Source: Charina bottae
Taxonomy: Eukaryota; Chordata; Lepidosauria; Squamata; Charinaidae
Assembly: GCA_023362775.1 (NCBI GenBank)
Contig: JALMGJ010000003.1
Location: 177,821,725-177,885,724 of the forward strand
Length of the DNA: 64,000 nt
Direction of reading: 5' to 3'
Shown: piece by piece, positions 9,907-24,235 of the stretch
Layout of the letters: the number at the start of each line of letters is the position of its first letter
Numbering within the stretch: the first letter of the stretch is position 1
Notes under the pieces: generated by a model
Seen by the model: the letters and a program-made list of their open reading frames with translations, nothing else
The model's database searches: none
What the model was told of the DNA's origin: nothing
Program-made: the position numbers and the translations under genes

Positions 9907-12777
9907 CAATCACATAAAAACCACAATTTTACTCTGTTTTATCAATCCACATGTAATTGGAACCTATGTACAGGACTTTCTTTGAAATTTACCATCAAAT
10001 ATGCTGAGATTTCCTAATACATGATATCATTCAGAAATCGGAACAGTGGGACAAATTCTTGGAATATAATTAATTCACATGAAAAATTAAAGCCAAAGGT
10101 GAAACTGTTGTATATAAGGCACTGCATACACCTTCATACATAAACATACTAAATTTGTACCCTCCACCTCCAAACATGTTTTGCCCACTGAACCTAAAGT
10201 CCATTGAATGGGGATCTGTTACATAGGAGTTTTACCATCTATTATTTTAGGTGAACTATGAAAGAGAAAATTACTTCCTGAATCAAAGTTATAATAAATG
10301 TCTATATACATAACATGATCCAGTACTGTAAATATAAAAAAGAAAACATAAATATAAGTTTTGGATTAGATAGCTGCTCTGTATTCTGCTTTTGCACAAT
10401 TTGCAGCTAGTTCAGCAAAGTATTATGCTTGTGATTTTTTTAATTAAACAGGCTGTGTTGCAAGTGAACTGTTGAAAAGCCATATTTAATTGAAAACTAA
10501 GATGTATCACACATAATTTTGATATAACTGCTTAATTACAGAGAGTAGCATAGATCAACAAAAATCTTAAAGTAGATATTTGCACTACATCTCATAAGCA
10601 ATGCTGAACCCCGCTTTTCCATTTATAACTGTTTACATCTATGAAACAATGACTATACATCTAATCACTTCCTTTGTAATTATCAGAAGTTTGTACTACA
10701 CAATCTAATTCACAATCATGGTTTGTCCAGGCTCAGCTGTTCTTCCTATCTCAATGATCTTTCTTTAAAGTTGAAAAATTAAAACCCAGGAGTGGGAATA
10801 CCACAGGAAGCATTTCCAAGGCATGCTTGTCAAGCAGCCACTGATCCTGAAACCTGCTGTGAACGAATCTGCATAGACAAATTAAATGACCCGGATCGAG
10901 TTGCAGTGCTAACGAAGTCTAGCCTAAAAGTGACAAGAACCATATTTCCATGTCTCAGATTTTAATGAATCTACATGAGTAAATTAGGTTATGCTACTCC
11001 ATCTCCATAAATTGCTGATTCAATAAATCACACATGAGAAATAGCTGAGTAATTACAGGGTGATGCTGGAAGCAATTGGAACCTTATCTGCATAATAACG
11101 GACATTTGCCACAACCATTTTTGTCACGGACTGATAAATGGTAAACATGATTAATAACACCAGCTCTCCAGAAAGTATTATCCATTGTATAAGAAGAACA
11201 AAATACTCAAATGCTGGGGGCGGATGGTGGTGGTTAGGAATAGGGACAGAGGACTTTTCTGTTGGTGAAATGATATAAATTGTAGGTTAGAGTCTCTAGT
11301 AGGCTCATCAGGGTGATATGTTTTTATAGAACCTGTTAATTTCAAGGGATCTGATTCAAATAACTGTCAGTCATGTGAAACATTCATAGCCATAAGGAAA
11401 ACATACTATTTATACAGTATTTTATAGGTATTTTTAAGCTTGTAGCATTGAATGAGCTATCACTTTTTTGTGCTCAACATTTGAGATAATTGAGAATTTG
11501 GGATTTTTTGTACATATAGATATAATCCATTCCCTTTTTTGTCCTCCCTTTTTGGTAGAGGCACTCAATGACTATTGAAATCTTATGCTTCTATTTCTCA
11601 GTGTATGGAGGCTGGCTCACCTTTTTCAGCTCAGCTTTCTCCAGTCTTGTAACTGAACTTGTTCAATATTAAGACTCTTTTCATTTCAAAGAATAGCTAC
11701 CAAGATTGAATGCTGAAGCCAGTTGTGTGATCAACTTCAATCCTGTCAGCCTTGGAGCAGACAGAGAGTATCAAGTGGTCTCTCCAGCAGCCTGATAGAA
11801 GAGTGCACAGTCTCTTGAACTATAGCAGCTCCTGGAGTAACAAAAAATCCCCATATCGCGCTCCACATCATAGGGAAAGGGGAAAAAATATTTTCAGTAA
11901 AAGCTAGGTGCCTTTATTTCACCATTATTTTCAAAATCTGAGTTATTACAAGAGGAAGTGTTCTGGCCATCAAGACGTTATTGATCCTGCATATAAATTT
12001 CTATTGAAAGCAATTATCACAACATACCATCATAGTTTTACAGCCACATACTTTCCCCAACAGCTGCAATCATGACTGTAGATTGCATTGCAGATGCTAT
12101 ATGTAGTATGCGATGAGAAAGAATAGCAGCTTGTTTGTCCCTAGGGGCTGGAAGGCTAAGGAGTCAATAGTTGGATGCACACTGTTGAATAAGCACAGAC
12201 AACCAAGCTGCATTTACTAGGGAGCTTTGAACTCAAGAAGCAGAAAGCAGGATGAGGCAAAAGTTCTTCCAAGAACATCTAAATTGCAACATTTAAGTGT
12301 TGCAGCTTCAGCTGTCCTGCAGACAACCCAAAAGCAAAATCAGCTTAGTATCCAAAGGAGGATAACACTGTAGGAATACATCAGTGTGGTGCTGATACTG
12401 GAACAGTTCATGTGCCCCATGTGAGGGAGCCCTATCTCCCATATTACTTACAATATCTATGACAGCCTTCCCCATGATGCCTAATGGGGATTTGAAGTTC
12501 AACATAACAGATTAGGTAAGTTGGTCTACAGATACAATCTAAAGCAATATATTGGAGAGCAAACTGGATTCAACACAATAGAGGATGCAGACCTAACCTC
12601 CCTTGGTATGGAGTTTAAACCTATGGGAACAGCCAGGCAGAGAGTTGATGTGAACGCCTGGGCCAATCTTCCCACTTTCTTGTTCCCCAGATACATTGTA
12701 GTACAGTTTTCCTGGAGATTCTGGAAGTGATAACCCAACATATCTGGAAGGCCAGGTGAAAGAAGGCTGACCTAGGA
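9907..12777. other. Unique AT-rich DNA
   Basis: About 2.9 kb with no supported coding frame, no recognisable transposable element and no RNA gene. Could hold conserved non-coding elements, which I cannot judge without an alignment. Confidence 0.45.
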
Positions 12778-12789
12778 TTATACTATAGG

Positions 12790-13130
12790 TAAAAAGGTAA
12801 AGGTTCCTCCCGCACATTTGTGCAGTCATGTCCGACTCTAGGGGCCGGTGCTCATCTCCGTTTGTCATCCGAAGAGCCAGTGTTGTCCGAAGATGCTTAC
12901 GCGGTCATGTGGCTGGCATGACGTACGCGGAATGCTGTTAACATCCCACCAAAGTGGTACCTATTAATCTACTTGTATTTGCATGCTTTCGAATTGCTAG
13001 GTTGGCAAGAGCTGGGGCTAGTGCGGGAGCTCACTCCATCACGCGGGGCTAGGGATTCGAACCTCTGAACTTGCGATCTTCCGATCGACAAGCCTGGCAT
13101 CTTAACCACTGAGCCACCATGCCCCGCTAT
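12790..13130 (-). mobile_element. Sauria-type SINE
   Basis: Complete head (gtggctcagtggttaagatg), B box (ggttcgaatccc), body and BovB-like tail on the minus strand. TSD TTATACTATAGG (12778-12789 and 13131-13142). Confidence 0.92.
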
Positions 13131-13142
13131 TTATACTATAGG

Positions 13143-15663
13143 ACTGAACAGCAATTCAGATTTGAAGGGCAAAAGGGGCACTAATTTAAAGCATCTTTAA
13201 AAAGTTGTGACTTTTCATTATATGGCAGCAGCAAAAGATGCATTTGATTTATGCCAACAGGTACAATGTGTGCACCCAGTGCGATTTCCAACTCACCATT
13301 TCCCCTTCAAATTCTAGATCATTGTACAGTCCTATTATACAATTCTAACAACATTGGCTACAATTATGGTGCTATTTTCCTGAAGATTCAGATGAATACA
13401 TTGGTACCCTGAGTTTACAGTATATGTCTTCAGAATTCATTCATTTGCTTATAGATTTTAAGACTGCCAGAGGTCTTTCAAAATCCACATGGAGTCTTCA
13501 AAGCGTGAGATGTGTCAGCAGGATTTTAGAAACCAGTGGAAGATTTACGAAGTCTCAATTAAGCACAGAATTCTTGTTACCTCATCCTCACAGTAGACTT
13601 TGGCATTGACTGACTAAATCAGAATTGGTTAAAGTTTTAATTGTTTTTAAACTTCAAATGCACAATCAAGGACTTATAGAAATGATATGAATTTCTGGGG
13701 ACTCCCTGGAGCATTTGAGCATGTTATAATTCTCTAAAATAGGTACTGTAAAATGTATTTACAAGTACTCTGCCTTATGAGAAAGTCACCATCAGTTAAA
13801 ATGAAGACATCCACACATTGTAAAGTTAAATATTTTTATTCTTCAATGGCGGACCTCATAACAAAGTACGTTAGGTGATCAGGTGGAGCCACAAATAAGT
13901 GTTAGGGAAAAAATATTTATTATCTGTTAATCAAACATTAAATATTTTTAGAACAGTTTCCCAAAATCACAGAATAAATGCTATAAAACCAAATAATAAA
14001 AATACTACAGTAGAATAAAAGGCAAATACATTTAAAAACCCTGGTTGAATAAAAATGTTTTACTGATGTTGAGAAGATCACAATATTGGCACCAATTAGC
14101 CCCTTCAAGGGGATATTTCAAGAAGTATTTCATCGATAGACTACTATATCTGGAAAGGTATAATCTACTATAATCCTGAATAGGTTCTTGTTGCCAGCAG
14201 CTTCACCTGATATAAAGCAGATACTTGGGAGACAACCCCAAAGATAAGCTCAATACAATGAAGAATTAGAAGTTAAACACTTATTTTAAACATAGATAGT
14301 TGAGTAGTCTTTAGGTATTTTTACACTGTATTGTTTCAGTGGTTGTTGTATTTGCCCTTTATTCTGCCCAGGCAACTCTTTCACTGGCAGATCAAAAATA
14401 CAAGTAAAACTAAACTAATAAATTCTGAAAGAAAATAAATACCAATAGCATGTATTTGCTATTCTTCCTGTGCTAGAAGGGTCTTTATGCTCATGTGGGC
14501 TTCCATTGGTGGAAGAGATAAGTTGTTTGGGGGAATTTTCCCCACTCCATTGTCCCAGGCATCTCATCAAAGAAAGTTGGGAGATCAAGCGGAACAATAT
14601 TGGAAATGGGTCCAGGTAATGCAGAGGTAGGAGAAAATAGCTTAAAATAATATTTTACCCTTATTCCACAAAGGAAAGCCTTTGGTGGAATAAATACTGT
14701 ATCTTTTTCTAATATCATTTTAGTTATATATTATATATTTGATTTAAAATATTTATATCCCACTGTTAAAACCATGATTTGTGATGCAGCTCACAATGCA
14801 GATGTAAAAAGAGGCAATATAGGAAAACAGATAATAATTTTAAAAAGAACAGAATTTCCAAAAGCTTATATTTAATTAAAATTAAATTAATTGAAGGTGA
14901 CAGCAGCAGAAAATCCAGTTTAAAATGGTAATACCTTCAGCGTGCCAAAAGGAGTTCCTTAGTGGGGGATGCAGAAAAGACAGTGCTTCTGAATCATTAA
15001 TATTCAATGTAATTTTGTCACTTCTGTCTGTTACTTGCCACGTTTGTTAATTGCTCCCAAGGTTGAAATCTGGCTTTTAAAACATCTGAGAACACACAAC
15101 AGGAGATTAACTTGGAGCTTGAGCAAATATCAAAATGAAGCTTATATGCTGACAAATTCATGATGCAAGTACATATGAATAACATTAGCATTAGTCTTAT
15201 TATAATATAAATATAGGAGAAGGAAAAGAGTTAGAATGGAAATTATTGATAATTATTATTTTAAGTCTTTGGCAAATGAGAGGTAATACCACTACAGTTA
15301 AGTTATAATCAAGACACTCGGGAATCATACTTGAAGCAGCAAATGTTAGCTTGGAATTCAAGATACATCAGTTTTTACATTATAATGAACTAAACCAAAG
15401 AGATGATGCAATCTCTATATTTATGTCACAGGATTTCCATTTCCCACCAAATACATATTTTATAGTTGTCTTGTTTACCAGGCAAAACACAGTAAAGCCA
15501 AATTGTGCACTCTGTGTCATCACTTCAGAAGCATATAGAATTTATAGAGGGGCAAATGAAAGCATCATGGACTAAGAACGTGTTTTTGAAAGAGCACCTT
15601 TGACTATCACTCAAGAATAACTTCATTTATGATTCTATAAATTAAATTGCTCTTGTTATAGGG
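13143..15663. other. Unique AT-rich DNA
   Basis: No coding frame or clear repeat. A stretch at 14745-14830 faintly resembles an old CR1/L2 tail on the minus strand; too weak to call. Confidence 0.4.
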
Positions 15664-15675
15664 TAACACATAAAT

Positions 15676-16009
15676 GGATGAGGCATGGTGGCTCAGCAGG
15701 CAAGATGCCAGGCTTGTCGATCGAAAGATTGCAAGTTCGGAGGTTCGAGACCCTAGCCCCGTGTGACGGAGTGAGCTCCCGCACTCGCCCCAGCTCTTGC
15801 CAACCTAGCAATTTGAAAGCATGCAAATGCAAGTAGATGAATAGGTACCACTTCGGTGGGAAGGTAACAGCGTTCCGCGCGCATCATGCGGCCACATGAC
15901 CGCAGAAGCATCTTTGGACAACGCTGGCTCTTCGGCTAACAAACGGAGATGAGCACCGGCCCCTAGAGTTGGACACGGCTGCACAAATGTGCGGGGAGAA
16001 CCTTTACCT
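15676..16009 (+). mobile_element. Sauria-type SINE
   Basis: Plus-strand copy: A box tggtggctcagcaggcaaga, B box aggttcgagaccc, BovB-like tail gagttggacacggctg, end cctttacc. TSD TAACACATAAAT (15664-15675 and 16010-16021). Confidence 0.92.
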
Positions 16010-16021
16010 TAACACATAAAT

Positions 16022-19000
16022 AGGCCTCTATGTTCAATATAAGTAAGGGGTTTGCGAGGCAGCTGCAAGTCATCTCAACAAGTTGCTTCACACCACATAG
16101 GTGATGTGATTTGCCCTCATCCAGCCATTCTAGTAGCTGGAAAAATATTTTTGCATATGAACCTCTTTTAGAAGGCGGGAGGGAATGCATTATTTCACAA
16201 AGCACCTTCGAAAGAGTCTTTCGCATGAACTTTCCCCAAAGGGAAGTATTGCTCAAAGCTTTGCTCAGCCCTAATAAAGTTTACTCTGCCAAAAACATAT
16301 TTCAAAATAAACATATTAGAATTTAAGATGCCACAAAACCTTTTATTAGACTTCACCCCACAGGCAAGAATGAACTAGTTAGGCAAGCTCACAAGAAAAC
16401 TAAGAACTACAGAGAAATAATATTTATTGAAGAAAGTAGGGAGCCGTAATAAAAGAATGTCAGCAACTACTGTGATTCAACAAACAAACCCTGTATAGAA
16501 ACAATATTCAAACCAGCTTGAGTTTCATTTTCCCCCCCACCCTACATAACAAAATACATAACCTTTTCTTTGGAGTGAGCTGGCCATCTTTCCTTTATTT
16601 TTGCAACAGCCACATTTGCTATATATTAGTTTTCACTGACTGTGTGAGAGCTAATTCACATTTTTGCCATTGATGATGATGTAATAGAATAAAACTGTGT
16701 CCTCTTGGAAAGGTTTTCACCAAGCCTCTGTTCTGTCTGTCTGTCTGTCTATCTATCTATTTATCTATCTATCTATTAGATTTATCACTGCCCAACACCC
16801 ACATTTTAAGCAATGATTTCAAGTACTTCCATTTAGCTAGTTAGCTTCCCAAAACAGAGTTTATGTAATCATATTCACCTTATTTACTCAACAGATTTAA
16901 TATAGTCATTATGACGCTTAAGAAAATTGACACTAAATGTAAAATATAGATTTTTTTAATTCTTAAGCCTCAGTATGCTCAAGTACAACTCTGTAAAGTT
17001 TGTGAGAATTTCTGCCATTATGACAATTCCAATCCCAAATAACCTTTATTCTTTCCGGCCACAGTAATCTGGAATGATGCCCCTTACCAGTCTTTTAAAC
17101 CAACCTCTTAAAGCCAATTCATCCTGCTAACACTGAAATGAGAAACTTGAATTTTTTTTAGTTTCCATTTTAACTCATGGCTAACATTAGTTTCTTCATC
17201 CTGTCCCAAAAGCACCTGAAATTGAGTTTTCTTTTGAAATTAAATAAGCTTGAACATAGATCTGGTATACCCTGTATCACTTGGCAAATATTTGAGGAGA
17301 GAAGCACTGATTTGGAAAATTGGGTGGAATGGGACATAAGGATATTTCTTTCAGCTAAAGACCTAAAAGAAAAATACTTTCACACTGTCAAAGGCCTTTC
17401 CTTTAATCAAAAGCTCTGGCTGCTGGTGGGCTTAACCATACTTCTTTCCCAATGAAGTACGGGCAGCCTGGTTTCATTATTACTCAAGCGATACCCTTTT
17501 GTGCAAGCTCAGCATATCCCAATTTTTCTCTAGTAGTTGAAGTATTTTCCAGTAACACTAATACTTCATATACATATTGATATTGGTCAATTGTGCCTAT
17601 TTGGCTTTCTGTGTATGACATTTGTTTGACATCTTGTACTGCTTGCAGGATTTGTGACTGATTCTACTTCCTCGTGTCATTCTCATGCATGAACTAAAGG
17701 CATATCTACATGATGCATGATGTCTGTAACCTTTGCTCCAGGCAAGTAACTCATCAAGTAATTAATATGCTTGTCACAAACAGGTCTGTCACCTCCTATC
17801 TTCCTAAATAAACAGCTCTCCATCTATTGCAAAATGAAAAATAATACTGTTATTCCTCTGAAAACGTGGCATAGAGATTGATGCTGGTTATGTATATTTT
17901 TTTCAAAAGAAGCCCAGAGCTTCTAGGAGGAAAAAAGAAATCTGTTTTAAAAATAAACAAGCACATGCTTTAATGCTGCTGGATTTTTAAAATCATGTAT
18001 CATTCAATTCATGTAGCTTCACTATATTCCAGTCTGTGCCCTGCATACTGTGCAAAAGTGACCTGTTCATCTGATTAATGGCCAGCACTGATCATGGTAA
18101 GCATAGTTCCATCTGGTTGTCATGGTGGCAGAAACTCAGAGCCTGACCTCAGTGGTCAAACGATAAAGCATTTAAGAAGCTCTGCCTGCCTGACTATTTG
18201 GAAAATGAAATAGAGAAAACAAAAAGATGTTGAGAACAAATTAGATTAAACTGGATTATTCCAGCATAATGCTATTTCTGGGGTTAGCCATGTTCTAAAA
18301 TGTTCTTCGATAAAGGCAATGTACCCTCTAGCATATTATAGCTGTGGCTGGTATTTTATTTTTATTTATTAATTTATAAAAATGTATTCATTTTACATGT
18401 GAAACATGCCTAGAACTGCTGGCTTTGCACTGGTCTGATATAGAAAAGGTGTAAACTGAGATTACCTAGCTGAGATAGCCCAACTCGCTCCCATTCTAGA
18501 GTAAAGTCGTCATACCGAAGGGGGAGTCAGCATTTGCGGCGGGTCCCACAAGAAGATGAGCATACAAGGTACATTAGCCATTTTATGCTTCTTGGTTCAT
18601 GTGCTGAGGGACAGGATGTATGGAGCCTCTGCCAACATTAGAGGATGAACTACATTGCATAACTATTGATGAGATAATGAACACTCAGACTGAAGACATC
18701 ATCTTTAAGACATAAGCCAGATTTTTGATGAAGTAGTGAGCTATGGGGTAGACCTGAACAAATAGACCTGAACAAGTTGAATTAATGTGGAAGATGCCAT
18801 AAAGTTAACTAGCTCTGGGCATTGCTCATATTGAAGTTGCTGGTGAAAAGATAACTAGACATTTTTTGCTCCAGTGGGTATAGCTCAGCCCTACAAGGCC
18901 TTAGAACAGGAACTGGTAGATGGTGATGTAGAACTCTACCCTGCCTAAGCAGAAGCCATATTATGGCTCTGGGCTTCAAAGGGGGTTAAGGAATAGATTG

Positions 19001-19170
19001 CCCTTATATCAGTTAGGAGTTTGGTGCTAATTTTGTATAATATATAAAAAGATTTATAAACTTCCTTTTAGGCTTACAAGAGGATGGGAGTTACATGTAT
19101 CCAAGGGTAGCTTTGGCTACCCCTGTTTTTGAGTAGATCCTTCCAAGATAGGATATACCAAACCTAAAAC
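16022..19170. other. Unique AT-rich DNA
   Basis: About 3.1 kb with no supported gene. The only simple repeat is at 16734-16780; the sequence after it (16780-16805) may be a decayed CR1 tail. Confidence 0.45.
16734..16780. repeat. Microsatellite (CTGT)n(CTAT)n
   Basis: Four to five CTGT units run into about eight CTAT/TTAT units. Confidence 0.9.
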
Positions 19171-19171
19171 C

Positions 19172-19241
19172 AGGAGGAGGAGGAGGAGGAGGAGGAGGAG
19201 GAGGAGGAGGAGGAGGAGGAGGAGGAGGAGGAGGAGGAGGA
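19172..19241. repeat. Microsatellite (AGG)n
   Basis: About 23 uninterrupted AGG units. The complementary strand reads as polyproline, which is a by-product of the repeat. Confidence 0.95.
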
Positions 19242-20466
19242 AAGTTCAGCTGTACCAGTAATTCTGGTGCACACTGACATCCTTTACAAATCAAATGAGG
19301 CATGCACAACAAGCAACCCAATGGAAATAATTATTTCTTGTTAATGCAAAATATGTGGAATGTGGTCAGAACTTACAATACATCTGCCATCCTACCCCAG
19401 CTGGAAGCTGAAACGGCCAACATTGCAGGATGGTTTCTGAGGATAGGACTCCCTCAGAAAAATTAGGAAAGGGTAGATGAAAGTATAACAGGAGGAAAAA
19501 ATTGCCAAATAAACTAGGTAGGTTGATCTTCTGATGCTTCAGTAATTGTACAAGGACAGAGGAGTTTGTTAGCTTGCATCCTGGTGGCACTATTGTTCAA
19601 AAAGAATATATCAAAGAATATATCAAAGATACCAAGATGATAAAATAAAACAAGGCAGCAGTCATGCTAATTCCTCTTCATTCTAGCATTTGTTAATTAA
19701 ATGCCACAAAGAATTAAGATACGTTTAAACTTCTGCCATATCAGAACAAATGAACTGAATGAGTACAACAAATAGCCTTTAAAAATGTAGCATTGTATCC
19801 ATCCCATTGACAGATCCTATTGTATCAGCAGAATTGGTGGTTGAGGGGGTGGGGTAAATGAAAACACACACATGAGGATGGTGTCATGCAAATGCTGCGA
19901 CTAATATATTTGTATTATATGTCAGAATGCAGGTATGTATTTGTATACATATGTATATGTGTCATCCTTTTGGCAACATTAATGTTTGCTGCCAGTGACC
20001 ACAAGGGAAAGAACCTTTTTAGTAGTGATGTCTCATTTGGGGGATCATGGGATTTCTAGCAGTCGGGGAAGACTTTTATTTTCTCAACCACTTTGGTAAA
20101 CATTTTAGACTTGCTGAATATTCTTTTGCAGCTGGTTTTATTGTGATTTTACCGGCTGTTTTTACTGGTATAATGCTTCTGTTTATGAGTATCTGGAGAA
20201 CAAAGTATACTTAGCACAAAGCACTTTCATTAAGCAGCTTAACAATCTTTAATAATTCACTGGCTTTGTTGCAACATAAAATCCTAAAATCAGCTGCAAT
20301 GACATTTCTTTATTTTAGAGAGCCAAGCTGCAGTTCATTCTAAGGTGTTATTATATAACTTGATTTGTCATCTTTATTTGTTTGTCCATTTACTTATGTT
20401 TACAATTTACTACCCTTAAAAGAAAATCCCAAGGAAAATAACATTAAAGCAACAATAAAATGTCTT
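19242..20466. other. Unique AT-rich DNA
   Basis: No recognised gene or element. Confidence 0.4.
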
Positions 20467-21145
20467 AAAATTATCATCTCTCATATAGATTATTGCAACG
20501 CGCTCTACATGGGGCTACCCTTGAAGAGTATCCGGAAGCTTCAGCTGGTCCAGAATGCGGCCGCACGAGCAGTTACGGGTGCTATAAGATCAGCACATGT
20601 AACACCGCTGCTCCGCGAGCTGCATTGGGTACCAGTTTGCTTCCGGGTCCAATTCAAGGTGTTGGTCATCACCTTTAAAGCCCTACATGGCATGGGGCCA
20701 GGGTATCTGAGGGACCATCTCATCCTGATCACATCTACCCGCCCCACCCGGTCATGCAGGGAGGGCATGCTACGGACCCCATCAATAAAAGAATTTCATC
20801 CAGCGGGGTCCAGGAGGCGTGCCTTCTCTGCAGTAGCACCCACCCTATGGAATATCTTGCCCTTAGAGGTGAGGCAGGTGCCCTCACTCCTGGCCTTCCA
20901 GAGGTCTTTAAAGACCTGGTTCTGCCGCCTTGCTTGGGACAAAGGAAGTAATAGTTCCTCCTGGGGGTGGTTGGCTTAGTGGTGTCCTCCTTTTAAGATC
21001 TCACCATCATCTGGATTTTTCCTATTTATTATTGTATTGTATTTTAAGATTTATAGGTTCTTAGTTTTAATATTTTATTGTAAACCGCCCAGAGTCTACT
21101 TTTGTAGAGATGGGAGGTGATAAATTAGACTAATAAATAAATAAG
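20467..21145 (+). mobile_element. CR1 LINE, 3' end with open C-terminal polymerase frame
   Basis: The frame from about 20467 to 20979 encodes the last 170 residues of a CR1 polymerase, past the catalytic RT motifs: SHIDYCNALYMGLPL, QLVQNAAARAVTG, LLRELHWVPV, FKVLVITFKALHGMGPGYL and PSLLAFQRSLKTWFCRLAW, then the stop. The 3' UTR ends with accgcccagagtctactttt and gatgggaggtgataaatt and an (AATA)n tail. The catalytic domains are absent by 5' truncation, so the copy is inert, but the surviving frame has no stop, so it is not very old. The reading frame upstream of 20467 is unrelated flank. Confidence 0.9.
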
Positions 21146-24100
21146 CCAAACCAAAAAGAAGAAGAAGAAGAAACTACCCAATCATTTGACATACAGGCCA
21201 CTAATTTTTCATAGATGTCCAAGGAAACAGGCACCAAAATTTCAATAACAGAGAGATGGTGCATTTCAGAATCCACCACAGAAAATTCCTTGTCTCATGT
21301 CACCACTTGATGTGTCCTCTCCGATGGTGGGATCAGGACAGCTGGTACATGGATTTCTTCAAGAAGGAATTGAGCTCTTGTCAAAGATGATGCAATAGTG
21401 GCAATCATTACAAAGATTTTAATGTACTAAACCCAAATGTATTATCATATTTTCTCTGAAGATATAAAGTTTTATCATAAAGAAAGAATATATTATTCAA
21501 TTAGAAGTGATTAATGCAAAATCTGTATTGGTATGGATTCTTGTCATTGATAATGACTGGCAACAATGCTACACATGAAATCATATACTGTGTACAGAGT
21601 AAGAGTGCAATTATTTGATCTTTAGGCTCTGCAGAAAGTAATAGATATTCATAGCCTCTTGCCTATGTAGTACAGTAATGATGTAGTCTTTGCAAAGCAG
21701 TTACAACTTTCAAGATTGTTTATTTATTGGCAACAGGTTATACTGTCTACTTGCAAGGCATTGCATGATGAAGAATAAAGCACAATAAAATGTTAACATA
21801 AACATTCTGCTAAAAAAATGTTACATATAAAACCACCATTAAAATATATCCAAGCAAGGTCACCAATGTTCATCCACAAGGCACCCTTCCCCAAAACAAA
21901 AGTTTTCAGTGCACGTAACAAAGGGGCATGGCTTCAGTCCTGCAGTCCCATCTACCATCTTGATTTTTTTACCTCCTTCCTGCAGATGCCTTGATTTCAG
22001 TCCCTTCCTGAACACCCAAAAAATCTGGAATAGTATTCCCTATAGATAAGATTGACCCCATGCTATGAAGACCCAGCTCTTTTGGCATGCCTTCAAAACT
22101 TGATATCTTGTTCTTCTCTGCAGGAGAATGTTTCTTTGTGAGTGCTTGCTGACAGTGTGGGGGATATTTGGGTTTTTATTTTCATATATTATCTTTCATC
22201 TGATTGCTGTATTGGGCAATCACAGTCCACTGTGAGTGGAGCAGCAAAAAAGCCCAGTAAACCAAACAACAAACAAACGCATGTGTTTTCGGTGCTATTG
22301 TATGAAAGATTACTACCTTTCTCAGAAAATGAGTTCCCTCATTGATGCTAAATATATTTTTATATCTGTTGTCCATTTTATTATTCACTGATAAAATTAA
22401 GGGACAGTAGGCAAAGACAATACATACACTGAAGTACACTTTTTGATCTATAACCACCATATTAATTACTGTATTATGGCAATTACATGTCCACAACTCA
22501 ATGCCAATATCACTTGATTAGAAGCTATTATATATTTTTGAGTGCACTTTTAATCCATTGAGGTCTAATGTGTTCCAGAAAACACTACTATTGACCATAA
22601 TGTTTTATGCATGGTTCTGAAGCTATTTAAAACTACACGGAGTAATTGAGTTGGACAAGTCTGGGAATTTAAATTGCACAATACATTCCTCTGAGGCTAT
22701 TCTCTGTTCTGAAATCAAGACATTTTCAAATAAATAATAATAATTTGCAACTCTCCACACACTTACTAGGGAGTAAATTCTATTGAACACCGTAGACTTG
22801 CTGCCTTGAAAAAAAAATCAAGACCTTGGATTTCTCGTAATTGGTAGATAATAAGTTGTTTTTAGAATTGTTGGCAAGTTCAGCTATAGGTCAGTAGCTG
22901 CCATAAACCAAGCTTTGGCTGAGAGAATAACATTACATCACTGGAATACTGTACATTAAAATGCAGATTTTCCATGTTGACAGTTTTAGTGGTTATGCAT
23001 CAATTTTGCTAAGAGCCTGGGATAAATCTGCCAGATAGAGATTGATCAGTACGGGAGCAAGCACATATCCTGGCCTGATTGCCCTTGTGGAGAAAATAAC
23101 ATTAGAGAGATGGCTCTTTATGCTGCAGTGCACCTGAGCTGAGGTGTTGAAATATAGCAGCTTTAATAAAAACAACAGGCAATGCTCCGTTACCAGATGC
23201 TCCAGTTTGGGCTTTGCAAAGATGGAATTGAATATGCTTATGTGCTGCCAGATTTAGTCTGAGAATCTCTAAAAGCAAAGACATGGCTGAAATCAAAACA
23301 AATGAATGACCCAAAAAAGTGACGGACAGAAAGTATATTTGAACAGAATAAAATGGCTTAGAAAACATTAGTTCTGTGACACGTATTGTTGTAGAGACTT
23401 GGAGTGCAACCATGTTGGCTCTTTTCTTTGTTTGAGCACAATATGTTTGGCTGAGTTACAGGAACAATATCATGAGGGGAATTTGTCCTTTCCTCACATG
23501 TCAAGATTGATCTACATGTATAATCTGGGATGTTGCATGCAGTGAAACAGTTAAACTCCTGAAAGAGTGAAGGAATAGGGCTGTGCAGCAATCTGGCTGC
23601 CTGGCACTCACATTACATCAGTTGGCAACCCCTTCAAGAAGCGTTGTCTTTTCTGGGGTCCTTCAAAACTGGATCACTAGGGACGTGTTTATTAAAAACC
23701 ATTGTATCCATTGGTTACTAGTTTTTTTCTTTATGCCAGAGTAGCTAAGCCTTCATGTTTGACAACTCCAACCTCAGTTAGGTCAATCCGGACATATGTT
23801 TCTTCTGTAGGCTGGGAATGGATGATGCAGCTTCATACTGTAACTGTATAGAATAGGCATGATGCTGCTTCTGAATAACACACACGGTCTGCCAATCCGG
23901 ACATATGTTTCTTCTCCTCTTAGGAAAAAAATGCACTGGTTCACCTACAAAAATTATGTACATATTTATTTTTTAAAAATGCAATACTGAAGCCTGAAGT
24001 TCCAGGCCAAAAAATAAGTTTATGTAAAAATATTTAATTTGTTAAAGGAAAACATGAAATTAAACATGATGGAAATGTAGTCCAGGCACATTTTCTGATG

Positions 24101-24223
24101 TATAAATCTTGGTCCTATTAAAAATCAGCAGAGCTACCTATAGTTTACTCTTCTTAAGAATAAATGACTTACAAAATACTGATTGCTAAAAGTTACATTT
24201 AATGGGGATCTTATTTTTTTTAC
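21146..24223. other. Unique AT-rich DNA
   Basis: About 3.1 kb with no supported gene. Contains a short (GAA)n run near 21160 and the dispersed 23-bp direct repeat described separately. Confidence 0.45.
23784..23915. repeat. 23-bp direct repeat flanking an 86-bp segment
   Basis: The same 23 bases (caatccggacatatg plus tttcttct) occur at 23784-23806 and 23893-23915 without mismatch. Confidence 0.85.
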
Positions 24224-24235
24224 ATAGAACCAGTT

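Noticed and set aside
15690..15770. tRNA gene suggested by A and B boxes
   Set aside because: The same head recurs in eight SINEs with a common body and BovB-like tail; the cloverleaf is not kept.
19091..19321. Polyproline protein frame
   Set aside because: Pure translation of the (AGG)n microsatellite.
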